Below are positions 10,033 to 19,959 of a DNA stretch of 64,000 nucleotides, in pieces. The notes under the pieces were generated by a model that made no database searches, was not told the DNA's origin, and saw only the letters and a list, made by a program, of their open reading frames with translations. Numbering within the stretch: the first letter of the stretch is position 1; each line of letters starts with the position of its first letter. The stretch comes from Deltaproteobacteria bacterium (GTDB lineage: Bacteria > Myxococcota_A > UBA9160 > UBA4427). The translations under genes were made by a program, and so were the position numbers. The stretch is taken from assembly GCA_029261835.1 (NCBI GenBank), contig JAJDAO010000050.1:186001-250000 (forward strand), read 5' to 3'.

Positions 10033-11517
10033 ATGGCGATTCCTACAGTGATGGGGACCGAGATTGAATTCGGGATCATCGTCCGGAATGATCCCGACTT
10101 CGATCCGATCTCCAGCTGCGTGCTGTTGGTGAACGCCTATCGCGAGGATCCCGACGGTCAGATTCTCTGGGACTACGACCAAGAGAATCCACTCGCCGAC
10201 GCTCGAGGCTTCCAGGTCGATGGCGAGAAGTACACGCCCAATCAGCAAGAGAACATCGCCCGCAACAAGACCCTGATCAACGGCGCCCGCTACTACGTCG
10301 ATCACGCACACCCCGAGTACTCCTGCCCCGAGGTGACCAACGCCCGCGATCTCGTGGTTCACGAGAAGGCCGGAGAGCGCATCGTCGAGATCAGCCGACG
10401 GGAGGCCAACAATCTGCTTCCGGACGGCGCCGTCATGCTGATCCACAAGAACAACAGTGATCGCAAGGGGAACAGCTACGGCTGTCACGAGAACTATCTG
10501 ATGGACCGCCGTACCTCCTTCAAGCGGATCGTCGAGCACTTGCTCCCGTTCTTCGTCACGCGCCAGGTCTACTGCGGCGCGGGCAAGGTGGGGAGCGAGA
10601 ACCGCGGGGAGCCCTGCGACTTCCAGATTTCGCAGCGGGCAGATTTCTTCGAGACCGAGGTTGCGCTCGACACGATGGTCAAGCGGCCCATCATCAATAC
10701 GCGCGATGAGCCCCACGCGGACCGGGACAAGTATCGGCGCTTGCACGTGATCGTGGGTGATTCGAACATGAACGAGCACACGATCTATCTGCGAAACGGC
10801 GTGACGGGGCTGATCTTGTCGATGATCGAAGACGGCGCCATCACGCGGGATCTCTCTTTGCGAGATCCCGTTCGCGCCATCCGGGAGGTCTCCCACGATC
10901 CGGCGCTCGGGGCGGAGATCCAGCTCGACAACGGCAAGCGGATGACCGCTGTGCAGGTCCAGCAAGAGTTCCTCGAAATGGCTCTTGCCTACGCGTCGAG
11001 TCATCCGATCGATGCGGTGACCGAAGACGTCCTCGCCCGCTGGCAGCAGCTACTCGAACGACTCGCTCGTGATCCGATGGATCTTAGCCGCGAGATCGAC
11101 TGGGTGGCGAAGAAGGCCCTGATCGAGAGCTTCATGGATCGAAAGGGTCTGGACTGGCGTGCCTCGCAGGTTCAGATGCTCGACCTGCAGTATCACGATT
11201 CGCGTCCGGACAAGGGCCTCTACCATATGCTGGAGCGCCAGAACAAGGTCGAGCGGATCGTTTCCGATGAGGAGATCAACGCGGCCATTCGCAGGCCGCC
11301 GAGCGACACCAGGGCCTACTTTCGCGGGGAGTGTCTGCGGCGCTACCCGAGAGAGATCTTCGGCGTGAACTGGGATTCGATCTCCTTTGGTTTCGAGGAG
11401 GAGCCAATCAAGCGGGTCATGATGTCGGAGCCCCTCAAAGGGACCAGAGAGTATGTCGAAGACCTGCTGGATCAGTCCGACAGCGCCGCGGCGCTTCTGG
11501 CGAACATGGGCGCGTAG
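10033..11517 (+). CDS. dop: Depupylase/deamidase Dop
   Basis: MGTEIEFGI, Dop-specific N-terminal loop region, RDEPHADRDKYRRLHVIVGDSNM; paralogous to the PafA ORF. Confidence 0.96.
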   Translation: MAIPTVMGTEIEFGIIVRNDPDFDPISSCVLLVNAYREDPDGQILWDYDQENPLADARGFQVDGEKYTPNQQENIARNKTLINGARYYVDHAHPEYSCPEVTNARDLVVHEKAGERIVEISRREANNLLPDGAVMLIHKNNSDRKGNSYGCHENYLMDRRTSFKRIVEHLLPFFVTRQVYCGAGKVGSENRGEPCDFQISQRADFFETEVALDTMVKRPIINTRDEPHADRDKYRRLHVIVGDSNMNEHTIYLRNGVTGLILSMIEDGAITRDLSLRDPVRAIREVSHDPALGAEIQLDNGKRMTAVQVQQEFLEMALAYASSHPIDAVTEDVLARWQQLLERLARDPMDLSREIDWVAKKALIESFMDRKGLDWRASQVQMLDLQYHDSRPDKGLYHMLERQNKVERIVSDEEINAAIRRPPSDTRAYFRGECLRRYPREIFGVNWDSISFGFEEEPIKRVMMSEPLKGTREYVEDLLDQSDSAAALLANMGA

Positions 11518-11635
11518 CGGATTGCTGGCGTTCGAGCGGGCGATTGCGCGCCCAGAGGTATAGTGAATGGCGAGATTCATCCGGAGTCTAGACCGGCGTT
11601 CCAGGGACGAGGAGAGAGACAGGCCGCCGATCTTC

Positions 11636-11845
11636 ATGGCCGCGTCCACGGAACAGAAGCGCAAGCCCAAGGGCGGGGATGCGGAAGAGGAGGCCTCGGA
11701 CGAGGCCGGGGGTTCGAAGAAGATCGCCAAGAAGGGCGAGGATCTGAAGGAAGAGATGGATTCCCTGATGGACGAGATCGACTCCGTGCTCGAGGAGAAC
11801 GCCGAGGAATTCGTCAAGAATTACGTCCAGCGCGGAGGCGAGTGA
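11636..11845 (+). CDS. pup: Prokaryotic ubiquitin-like protein Pup
   Basis: 69 aa, charged, ends EEFVKNYVQRGGE*; located between dop and prcB. Confidence 0.95.
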   Translation: MAASTEQKRKPKGGDAEEEASDEAGGSKKIAKKGEDLKEEMDSLMDEIDSVLEENAEEFVKNYVQRGGE

Positions 11846-11898
11846 GCGCACAGCGCAGCGCCCGCGCAGCACCTGACGAATCAAAGAGGGGGTGATTG

Positions 11899-12693
11899 GT
11901 GCTGTTGAGAGGCAAGTACCAGGGCTCGAGCTTCTTCGAGCTCCTGCAGGTGGATTACAAGCATTTGCTGCCCGCGCTGCCAGCCGACGCACAACCGGCC
12001 GGGGCGCAGGTGCCGCACGGGACCACCGTCTTGGCGATGAAGTACCAGGGTGGCGTGCTGGTGGCTGGCGATCGTCTAGCCACGGCCGGTCATTCAGTGG
12101 CTTCGCGCGATGTTGTCAAGGTCTTTGCCACGGATGGGAATTCGTTGATGGCGATCTCCGGCGCCGCAGGTCCGTGCATCGAGATGGCGCGGATCCTGTC
12201 CGTGGAGCTCGAGCACTACGAAAAGATCGAGGGGGAGCCGCTCGAGCTCGATGGCAAGGCGAACAAGCTGTCGCAGATGATCCGCCAGAACCTGCCAGCC
12301 GCGATGCAGGGCTTGGCCGTGGTGCCGCTCTTTGCCGGCTATGACCTGCGCCGCAAAGAGGGACGGCTCTGGAAATTCGACATCACGGGCGGTCGCTATG
12401 AAGAGATGGAATTCGACGCCACCGGGTCCGGCGGTCTGTTCGCCCGCGAGTCGCTCAAACATGACTGGCGCGCCGACCTTTCGAAGGAGGAGGCGGTGCG
12501 GGCAGCCATTGAAGCGCTGACAGCCGCTGCCGACGAGGATCGCGCGACTGGCGGTGTGGATCTCGAGCGCAAGATTTATCCGGTCGTGAAGCTTTGCTCC
12601 GCTGAGGGCGTCGATGAGGGGAGTGAGCAGGAGATCGAACAGGCGTATCGCAACGTCCTAGAGCGGCGTGGGCGCGGAGGTGCTTCCCAATGA
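11899..12693 (+). CDS. prcB: 20S proteasome beta subunit with propeptide
   Basis: PHG|TTVLAMKYQGGVLVAGDRLAT processing site; GTG start 11899 (or TTG 11896). Confidence 0.96.
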   Translation: MLLRGKYQGSSFFELLQVDYKHLLPALPADAQPAGAQVPHGTTVLAMKYQGGVLVAGDRLATAGHSVASRDVVKVFATDGNSLMAISGAAGPCIEMARILSVELEHYEKIEGEPLELDGKANKLSQMIRQNLPAAMQGLAVVPLFAGYDLRRKEGRLWKFDITGGRYEEMEFDATGSGGLFARESLKHDWRADLSKEEAVRAAIEALTAAADEDRATGGVDLERKIYPVVKLCSAEGVDEGSEQEIEQAYRNVLERRGRGGASQ

Positions 12694-13388
12694 CCATGCC
12701 CTTCTATGTCTCACCCGAACAAATCATGGCCGACAAGGCCGAGTTTGCTCGCAAGGGGATCGCGAGAGGCAAGTCGATCGTTGCTCTCGAGTACCAGGAC
12801 GGGGTCCTCCTGATCGCGGAGAATGCGACCAGTCTCTCGAAGGTCGGCGAAATCTACGACCGCATCGCCTTTGCGGGCGTCGGAAAGTTCAGTGAGTTCG
12901 ACCAGTTGAGGAAGCTCGGCGTGCGCTTTGCCGACACCAAGGGCTACGCCTACAGCCGCGAAGACGTGCGGGGCCATGCCTTGGCCAACGCTTATTCGCA
13001 GGCCATCGGTGAGGTCTTCACCCGAGAGATGAAGCCTCTAGAGATTGAGATCATCGTCGCCGAGGTTGGGGATGATCGATACCAGGATCACCGGGACAAC
13101 ACCCTCTACCGAGTGACGTTCGACGGATTCATCAGCGACCACAGGCGTTACTGCGTGATCGGTGGGAACGTAGAGGACGTCGAGAGCATCCTTAAGAACG
13201 ACTACCAGGACGGCATGTCCAGATCAGAGGCGGCGAAGTTGGGGCGGAAGGCCCTCGACTCTGGGGCAGAACGCGGCTCCAGCCTGACAGAGGAGAACCT
13301 GGAAGTCTGTATCCTGAGCCGCTCTCGACCGGGTCGAAAGTTCGAACGTCTTTCGACCGATGAAGTTAGCAGTATGTTAGGAGCGTAG
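12690..13388 (+). CDS. prcA: 20S proteasome alpha subunit
   Basis: MPFYVSPEQIMADKAEFARKGIARGKSIVALEYQDGVLLIAEN; ATGA overlap with prcB. Confidence 0.96.
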   Translation: MTMPFYVSPEQIMADKAEFARKGIARGKSIVALEYQDGVLLIAENATSLSKVGEIYDRIAFAGVGKFSEFDQLRKLGVRFADTKGYAYSREDVRGHALANAYSQAIGEVFTREMKPLEIEIIVAEVGDDRYQDHRDNTLYRVTFDGFISDHRRYCVIGGNVEDVESILKNDYQDGMSRSEAAKLGRKALDSGAERGSSLTEENLEVCILSRSRPGRKFERLSTDEVSSMLGA

Positions 13389-13437
13389 GGGGGCTCGCCG
13401 TGTCGCGTGTCTCCCGTCGGCGGAAGCAGACCACGCG

Positions 13438-14844
13438 ATGCAAAAACGCATTTATGGCATCGAGACCGAGTACGGGATCATCTTTACGCCTGATGGGCGA
13501 AAGACGCTGCCGGTCGAGAAGGCGATCCGCTTCCTTTTCGAGAAGCTCATCACAACAGAGCACTTCCTGAACGTCTTCCTGGAGAACGGGGCGCGCTTCT
13601 ACCAGGACACCGGATGCCACCCCGAGTACGCGACGCCCGAGTGCGCCTCGCCCAAGCAATTGATCATCTATGACAAGGCGGGCGAGCGGATCCTCGAAGA
13701 TCTGCAGGTCTATGCCGAAGAGAAGATCCGCGAGGAGCGGATCCCCGGCAAGCTGTCCATCTTCAAGAACAACACCGACTTCGTCGGCAACAGTTACGGC
13801 TGTCACGAGAACTACCTGGTCGATCGTGACGTCGATTTCTACTACCTGGCAGAGCAGCTGATCCCATTCCTCGTGACTCGCCAGATCTACACCGGTGCGG
13901 GCAAGGTCTTTCAAACGCAAGAGGGGATTCACTACTGCGTCAGTCAGCGTGCGCAGCATATCTACCAGAAGATCTCGGGTACCACGACGAACGATCGCTC
14001 AATCATCAACACGCGGGACGAACCGCACGCCGATCGAGAGAAGTACCGCCGCCTACACGTAATTGTGGGCGACTCGAACATGAGCGAGTATACGAACTTC
14101 GTGAAGGTCGGGACCTGTTCGGTCGTCCTGCAGATGATCGAGGACAACTATATCAACAAGGATTTCACACTTCGAAATCCAGTGAAGGCCGTCAAGGACA
14201 TTACCTACGACGTTACCTGCAAGCGCCGACTCCGGCTCGATAGCGGTCGCGAGTACTCTCCCATCGAGATTCAACGCGAATACTGCGAGATGGCGCAGAA
14301 GTACATTGAGCAGTATCCGGTCAGCGACGATCACAAACAGGCGGTCCAGATGTGGCAACATGTTCTCGACTGCTTGGACGACGATCCAAACCGTCTCGAC
14401 AGGCAAATAGACTGGGTAATCAAGCGCCGCTTGATCGAGTCCTATATCGAGCGACATGGAGCTTCGTGGAGTGATCCGAAGGTCTTCATGGTCGACTTGC
14501 AGTACCATGACATTCGTCGCGAGCGCAGCCTCTACTATCTACTGGAGCGCAACGGGGCGGTGGAGCGGGTCTTTAGCGACGAGGAGGTGGAGCGGGCCAA
14601 GACGGAGCCGCCTCCCGATACGCGGGCACGAATGCGTGGCGAGTTCATCAAGCTCGCTCGAGAGAACTCGATCCAGTATGACCTGGATTGGTCGAATATC
14701 CGGCTGGGTAATCTTCTCAATGTTCGCGTGATCTGCAACAATCCCTTCGAGACCGACACCGAAAAGGTTGCGGAGCTGGTGCGTACGATTCAGAAGACCA
14801 ACCTGAGGAAGACGAGTCTTTCAAAGCTGGTCATTCAGTCCTGA
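13438..14844 (+). CDS. pafA: Pup--protein ligase PafA
   Basis: MQKRIYGIETEYGIIF, NNTDFVGNSYGCHENYL, NTRDEPHADREKYRRLHVIVGDSNMSEY. Confidence 0.97.
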   Translation: MQKRIYGIETEYGIIFTPDGRKTLPVEKAIRFLFEKLITTEHFLNVFLENGARFYQDTGCHPEYATPECASPKQLIIYDKAGERILEDLQVYAEEKIREERIPGKLSIFKNNTDFVGNSYGCHENYLVDRDVDFYYLAEQLIPFLVTRQIYTGAGKVFQTQEGIHYCVSQRAQHIYQKISGTTTNDRSIINTRDEPHADREKYRRLHVIVGDSNMSEYTNFVKVGTCSVVLQMIEDNYINKDFTLRNPVKAVKDITYDVTCKRRLRLDSGREYSPIEIQREYCEMAQKYIEQYPVSDDHKQAVQMWQHVLDCLDDDPNRLDRQIDWVIKRRLIESYIERHGASWSDPKVFMVDLQYHDIRRERSLYYLLERNGAVERVFSDEEVERAKTEPPPDTRARMRGEFIKLARENSIQYDLDWSNIRLGNLLNVRVICNNPFETDTEKVAELVRTIQKTNLRKTSLSKLVIQS

Positions 14845-14960
14845 GCCGGGCGACTCGCAGGCCTTGCCTGGCGCCTCTCCAGCAATCCTTGAATCGCGGC
14901 GAGTAGTCCGAAGAGACGACTGCATTTCAAGTCGAGAACGCGAGACCAGGGAGGCAATAC

Positions 14961-15482
14961 ATGGCAGCTCCGAAGCCGAGTCCCGACCTCAGCGTCGTGA
15001 GTCCCGATGCCCACTCCGTGGAGCGTGAGGAGCGCGGGGCCGCCCGTGAGTCCGACGAAAGGCCTCAGGCGCCGACGCGCCAGCGTCGGAGTGTGCTGAT
15101 CTGGCTACTGGCAGCGGTGATTGCCGTCGGCACCCTGCTGTTCGTCAAGCAGTACCAGCGGGCGGAGAGGCTGGCCGCTCAGGTGCTTGCCCAGGAGGCC
15201 GAACTCGAAGCGGCCAGCCAGCAGCTTGCCGCCTACCAGAGCCACCTGGACAGCGTTCGCACGAGCGTTGGCGACCTCTCCGATCGAATCGGGGTTCTTC
15301 AGACTCTCGTGAGTCGCGATCCGCTGGCGGAGCCGGAGGTTCCGCCTGGCGGCGCTGTGCAGGCTGAGCCGAGGCTGCCCGCACGGCTGCCGGTGCAGCG
15401 GGGGACTGGCGTCACGGTCGGTGGGGTCCTCGAGGGAGTGGAAACACCCAGCCCGCCGGCAGTCGAGGAGCCCCCCGCATAG
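14961..15482 (+). CDS. Hypothetical single-TM protein with coiled coil and Pro-rich tail
   Basis: One TM (SVLIWLLAAVIAVGTLLFV) followed by heptad-like region; good SD-like AGGGAGGC upstream. Confidence 0.6.
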   Translation: MAAPKPSPDLSVVSPDAHSVEREERGAARESDERPQAPTRQRRSVLIWLLAAVIAVGTLLFVKQYQRAERLAAQVLAQEAELEAASQQLAAYQSHLDSVRTSVGDLSDRIGVLQTLVSRDPLAEPEVPPGGAVQAEPRLPARLPVQRGTGVTVGGVLEGVETPSPPAVEEPPA

Positions 15483-15623
15483 GCGGAGGTGCTCGTCCCA
15501 TCGGTCCTCTCCGCGCTCTCCGCCCCGCCGGAGAGCCAGCGAGCCGTCCGACGAGCGAGAGGCGGTTCGCATCTGAGCGGCCTCTCGTCGGGAGCCAGCG
15601 GCCGCTGCAGAGCTGGGTATCTT

Positions 15624-15658
15624 CTCCCCGGCTCCCCGGCTCCCCGGCTCCCCGGCTC
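15624..15658. repeat. Short tandem repeat, 8-bp unit CTCCCCGG x4 plus partial
   Basis: Direct reading: ctccccggctccccggctccccggctccccggctc. Confidence 0.9.
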
Positions 15659-15873
15659 GAGATGTCGCCTCAGGCTCGTCCCAGTGCCGTGAGCGCGTGA
15701 TCTCGGGGCCGGAGATCACCCCGGCCGGTGCCGCCGTGCCGTCCGTCGCCCGGTGGCAGTGCTTTCGCCTTGCGACGACCGCTTTTGCCTCAACCTCTGC
15801 GTACCACTGCCGATAGTTCTTCCGAGGACGGACGCCACACCCGGCCGAGCGGAACCCCGGAAGGACTCTTCAG

Positions 15874-16914
15874 ATGCTGTTGGACGCCATTGCGGGATGG
15901 TTCTCACACGATCTCGCGATCGACCTGGGGACAGCCAATACGCTGGTCTATAGCCGCGGCAAGGGGCTGGTCTGCTCCGAGCCCAGCGTGGTCGCGGTTA
16001 CGACGAAGAACGAGGGGCGCGGTGGCCAGCGGGTGCTCGCCGTTGGGCACGCGGCGAAAGAAATGCTGGGCCGTACGCCGGGCTCGATCAACGCGATTCG
16101 TCCCATCAAGGATGGCGTGATCGCCGACTTCGAAATCACGGAGGCGATGCTCCGCTATTTCATCCAGCGCGCCCACAACCGTCGCACGCTCGCGCGGCCT
16201 CGCATCGTGATCTGCGTTCCACCCTGCATCACGAGCGTCGAGAAGCGCGCAGTTCGGGAGTCTGCTCTATCGGCTGGTGCGCGAGAGGTCTTCCTCATCG
16301 AGGAGCCGATGGCGGCAGCCATCGGTGCCGGCCTGGACGTCACGGCGCCCACTGGCAACATGGTCGTGGATATCGGCGGTGGCACGACTGACGTCGCCGT
16401 AATCTCGCTCTCCGGTATCGTCACCTCGCGCTCGATTCGTACGGGTGGCGACAAGATGGACGAGGCGATCATCAACTACGTCAAGCGCAAGTACAACATG
16501 CTGATCGGTGAGCGGACCGCCGAAAACGCGAAGATGACCATTGGCACGGCCTCGACCGAGACCAAGGCCTCCACCATGGAGATCAAGGGACGGGACCTGG
16601 TCGCCGGCATTCCCAAGGTCGTCGTGACCACGAGCGACGAGATTCGCGAGGCGCTGGTCGAGCCCATTCACTCCGTTGTCGAGACGGTTCACCTCACACT
16701 GGAGAAGACGCCGCCCGAGCTGGCGGCCGATATCGTGGATCGCGGCATCATGCTGGTCGGCGGTGGGTCACTGCTCCGGGATCTCGATCAGGTGCTGCGG
16801 CAGGAGACCAAGCTGCCGATCCTGCGTAGCGAGGATCCCTATACCGCGGTCGTGCATGGCGCTGGCAAAGCGCTGGACAACATCTCGCTGCTGCGAGAGG
16901 TGGCGCTGGGCTGA
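15874..16914 (+). CDS. mreB: Rod-shape determining actin homologue MreB
   Basis: HDLAIDLGTANTLVYSRGKGLVCSEPSVVAV; MVVDIGGGTTDVAVISL; GGGSLLRDLDQVL. Confidence 0.97.
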   Translation: MLLDAIAGWFSHDLAIDLGTANTLVYSRGKGLVCSEPSVVAVTTKNEGRGGQRVLAVGHAAKEMLGRTPGSINAIRPIKDGVIADFEITEAMLRYFIQRAHNRRTLARPRIVICVPPCITSVEKRAVRESALSAGAREVFLIEEPMAAAIGAGLDVTAPTGNMVVDIGGGTTDVAVISLSGIVTSRSIRTGGDKMDEAIINYVKRKYNMLIGERTAENAKMTIGTASTETKASTMEIKGRDLVAGIPKVVVTTSDEIREALVEPIHSVVETVHLTLEKTPPELAADIVDRGIMLVGGGSLLRDLDQVLRQETKLPILRSEDPYTAVVHGAGKALDNISLLREVALG

Positions 16915-16999
16915 ACATCGGCCAGCAGCGCGCGGGAGAAGAAGCGTCCCCAACGGGCGCCTCTCTCGTTTTCGGCTTTGGTAGGCTCCCTGTCGAGCC

Positions 17000-18136
17000 A
17001 TGCAGCAGACGAAGATTCTGATCATCGGTGGTGGCATCGCCGGCCTCTCCACCGCCTGGCATCTGGCACATGACGCCTCGGACGCCGAGGTCGTGCTCGT
17101 CGAGCGCGAGAAGCATCTCGCCAGCCACTCGAGTGCCCTCAACGCTGCAATCTTGCGCACGCTCGGCCCCGACCCGCTCGCGACTGAGATCGCCCTGAGG
17201 AGCGCGCGTTTCTTGCGTTCACCGCCGGCGGGATTCAGCGATGTCCCGCTGGTGGATTGCCGCGGGCTCATCTTGGCTGCGGGCGATGATCTCGCCGACT
17301 CGCTCAGCGATTGCGTGAAGCATCTCGGTGGTGATGCCAAAGTCGAGACGCTCTCGCGAACGGGTCTGAGAGCTCTGGTGCCCGCCTTTCAAAGTGACGT
17401 AGCCGCGGCCTATCGCTTTGCGGAAGAGGGGCAGATCGACATCGCCGCACTGGCGGCGGGCTATGCCCGTGGTGCACGGCGCGGCGGCGTGACATTGCGG
17501 CGGAGCTGCCGGGTCGAGGCGCTGCTTCGCGAGGGTGGTCGCGTCGCGGGCGCGCGGCTCGTGGGTGGCGAGGAGATCCGCGCGCAGATCACCGTCCTCG
17601 CTGCTGGCGGCTGGGCGGGTGAGCTGGGACGGGGGGTCGGCTCGCGAATCGCGCTGCGCCCGACTCGCCGGCACCTCATGGTCACCGCTCCGGAGCGAGC
17701 CATTGATCGCCGCTGGCCCGTGCTCTGGAAGCTCGGAGAACAGCAGTTCTACTGTCGCCCGGAGAGCGGCGGAATGCTGCTGTGCGCCTGCGACGTCAGC
17801 GATGTTGAGCCCGAGCACTGCACGCCGGTCGCAGAGGTGAAAGAGGTGATCGCTCTCAAGACAGCACATCATCTTCCGGCTCTCGCCGAGGCGGGTGTTG
17901 CCCATTTCTGGTGCGGCACTCGCACCTTCACGCCCGACGGCCGATTCGATATCGGTCCGGACCCCGATCTCGCCGGTCTCTTCTGGGTGGCGGGACTGGG
18001 CGGTGCGGGGATGGCCTGCGCGGCGGAGGTGGGGCGCATCGCCAGTCGGCTGTTGCTCGGAACAGGCGTTTCGCGAGAGCTGGCGGCGAGTCTGGCGCCC
18101 GGACGGCCAGAGGGCGCGCGTGTGGCGAAGTGGTGA
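17000..18136 (+). CDS. FAD-dependent oxidoreductase, DAO/glycine-oxidase family
   Basis: N-terminal ILIIGGGIAGLSTAWHLA Rossmann motif, C-terminal FWVAGLGGAGMACAAEVGRIAS. Confidence 0.85.
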   Translation: MQQTKILIIGGGIAGLSTAWHLAHDASDAEVVLVEREKHLASHSSALNAAILRTLGPDPLATEIALRSARFLRSPPAGFSDVPLVDCRGLILAAGDDLADSLSDCVKHLGGDAKVETLSRTGLRALVPAFQSDVAAAYRFAEEGQIDIAALAAGYARGARRGGVTLRRSCRVEALLREGGRVAGARLVGGEEIRAQITVLAAGGWAGELGRGVGSRIALRPTRRHLMVTAPERAIDRRWPVLWKLGEQQFYCRPESGGMLLCACDVSDVEPEHCTPVAEVKEVIALKTAHHLPALAEAGVAHFWCGTRTFTPDGRFDIGPDPDLAGLFWVAGLGGAGMACAAEVGRIASRLLLGTGVSRELAASLAPGRPEGARVAKW

Positions 18137-18163
18137 GGCGATGACCGATTCGGGAAGTCGGGC

Positions 18164-19213
18164 TTGCGCCCAATCCATAGGTGGCAGCCCGTGATCGATC
18201 TGGTGAGCGAGATCTTCGAGGCGGGGCGCGTGCCCGTCTTCTCGTTGGCGGTCGGGCTGTGTGCCGAGCGTCGGGGGCTCTCACCGGCGCTGATGCACGA
18301 TGATCCGCAGCGCAGCTTCGATCTGCAGCTCGAGATGCGCCGCGCCTTTGGATTCGACTCGCCGCCGTTCTACCTCCATGCCACCTACGGCACCTGGGAG
18401 CACGCGGCCGGGCTGGGGTTTCCGAGCAGCGAGCTGCGCGCGGAGCCCACTCTGCCGTACTACCCCGTCTCGCGGGAAGCGGATCTGACGGGACTGGCGC
18501 TGCCCGAGATTCCCGCCGCGGGCATGCTGCCGCGGGCAATGCGCTTCTCGGAGCTGCAGCGCAAGCACGAGCTGCCGGTCAGCGTCGTGCTCGCCGGCGT
18601 CTTCACCATGGCGGCCAACATATGCGGCATGGAGAATCTCTTTGGCTGGATGATCGAGTCCCCAGCGCTCGTTCAGCGGCTGCTGCAGCTCTCGCGCGAG
18701 CATCTCCTCGCAGTCGCGCGCCACTGGACGGAATGCTTCGGCCCGGCCCGTGTCACCCCCATTCTGTGGGAGGGGATGGCGACCCATCGCATGATCTCTC
18801 CTCGTCAGTTCGAGCAGTTCGTTCTCCCGCAGCAACGAGCACTCCACAGCGAGATCCTCGAGCTGGGTGTTCGCGGTCTGCTGTGTCATATCTGTGGCGA
18901 GCAAGGGCCGCAGCTCGGCCTCTGGTCACAGATTCCGATGGGGACGCCCGGCATCGTGAGCCTTGGAAGCGAGGTCGACCTCGAGCGCGCCGGCTCGCTC
19001 TTTCCCGAGTCGATCCTGATGGGCAATCTCGACCCACGCCTGCTTCGGGAGGCCTCTCCGCAGACCGTTCGAGAGCGGGCGCTGCGCTGCCTGGAGCTGG
19101 GGCGGCCTCACGCGGCGGGCTTCATCTTGGCTCCGGGCTGCGACCTGCAGTTGGATGTTCCTGCGGCAAATCTGGCGGCGCTGGTCGAAGCGGCTGGTCA
19201 CACGCATTCGTGA
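18164..19213 (+). CDS. Uroporphyrinogen-decarboxylase-family protein, MtaA/MtbA-like corrinoid methyltransferase
   Basis: HICG...(zinc-type H-x-C)...APGCDL pattern and MGNLDPRLL; non-ATG start (TTG 18164 or GTG 18191). Confidence 0.75.
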   Translation: MRPIHRWQPVIDLVSEIFEAGRVPVFSLAVGLCAERRGLSPALMHDDPQRSFDLQLEMRRAFGFDSPPFYLHATYGTWEHAAGLGFPSSELRAEPTLPYYPVSREADLTGLALPEIPAAGMLPRAMRFSELQRKHELPVSVVLAGVFTMAANICGMENLFGWMIESPALVQRLLQLSREHLLAVARHWTECFGPARVTPILWEGMATHRMISPRQFEQFVLPQQRALHSEILELGVRGLLCHICGEQGPQLGLWSQIPMGTPGIVSLGSEVDLERAGSLFPESILMGNLDPRLLREASPQTVRERALRCLELGRPHAAGFILAPGCDLQLDVPAANLAALVEAAGHTHS

Positions 19214-19248
19214 ACGCTTCTTCGGCAGTCATGCCGGCCGGGGCGATG

Positions 19249-19857
19249 TCAGGCGCGCAGGCGATTGATGCCGAAGAGGGCAGCCTCGACGAACGGCTTG
19301 ACGCGCTCCGGGCCGAGGTCGGCTCCGGTAAAGAAGAGCCGGTTGACGACGGGACCCATGATGACATCCGCAGCGGCTTCGATGTCGATGTCCGGTGGGA
19401 GTTCACGGCGGGAGACCGCGCGTTCCAGCACCCGGATCAGCGGCTGTCGACGCGCCTTGAAGAGGGGGGCCAACGTACTGGCCAGCACGGGGTCGCGTGC
19501 GCCCTCGCCGGCGAGAATCGGCAGCACCACAGCGAGTGGTGTCGTCTCGATGATCTCCACGAAGTCGCGCAGGACCTCGTTCAAGTCATCGACGATATTG
19601 CCGGTGTCCGGCAGCCGGAGTGTGGGAATCTGCGTGGAGAACGCTTCGACCACCAGCGGCAGCTTGGAGGGCCAACGGCGATAGATCGTCGCCTTCCCAA
19701 CGCCCGCTAGGCCCGCCACCGCGGCAACGGTCAGCCGGTCATAACCGACGGTCGACAGCAGATCCAGCGTGGCGGCGAGAATGGCCTTGTGGGCCTCCTC
19801 GCTGCGTGGTCGTCCCGGCCCCGGGCTGACCTCCGGCTGTTTCCCGCTGATCGTCAC
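19249..19857 (-). CDS. TetR/AcrR-family transcriptional regulator
   Basis: ILAATLDLLSTVGYDRLTVAAVAGLAGVGKATIYRRWPSKLPLV. Confidence 0.92.
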   Translation of the reverse strand: MTISGKQPEVSPGPGRPRSEEAHKAILAATLDLLSTVGYDRLTVAAVAGLAGVGKATIYRRWPSKLPLVVEAFSTQIPTLRLPDTGNIVDDLNEVLRDFVEIIETTPLAVVLPILAGEGARDPVLASTLAPLFKARRQPLIRVLERAVSRRELPPDIDIEAAADVIMGPVVNRLFFTGADLGPERVKPFVEAALFGINRLRA

Positions 19858-19882
19858 TCTGTTACCCGAGGGGAAAGGGGCT

Positions 19883-19900
19883 TGCTGGAGGACTCCAGCA
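19883..19900. promoter_or_regulatory. Perfect palindrome TGCTGGAG-GA-CTCCAGCA, candidate TetR operator
   Basis: 8-bp arms with 2-bp centre, 26 bp upstream of the tetR start. Confidence 0.5.
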
Positions 19901-19959
19901 GGATGGCCGCCAAACTACCACAGTCGATCTGCACTGGCTGACTCATTACGGCTCAATAG

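Noticed and set aside
9279-11004. Long antisense ORFs opposite mpa and dop (9279..10079 -, 10015..11004 -)
   Set aside because: High-GC complementary-frame artefacts opposite clearly coding genes.
15624-15658. Functional interpretation of the CTCCCCGG tandem repeat upstream of mreB
   Set aside because: Short simple repeat in a non-coding gap; slippage is sufficient explanation.
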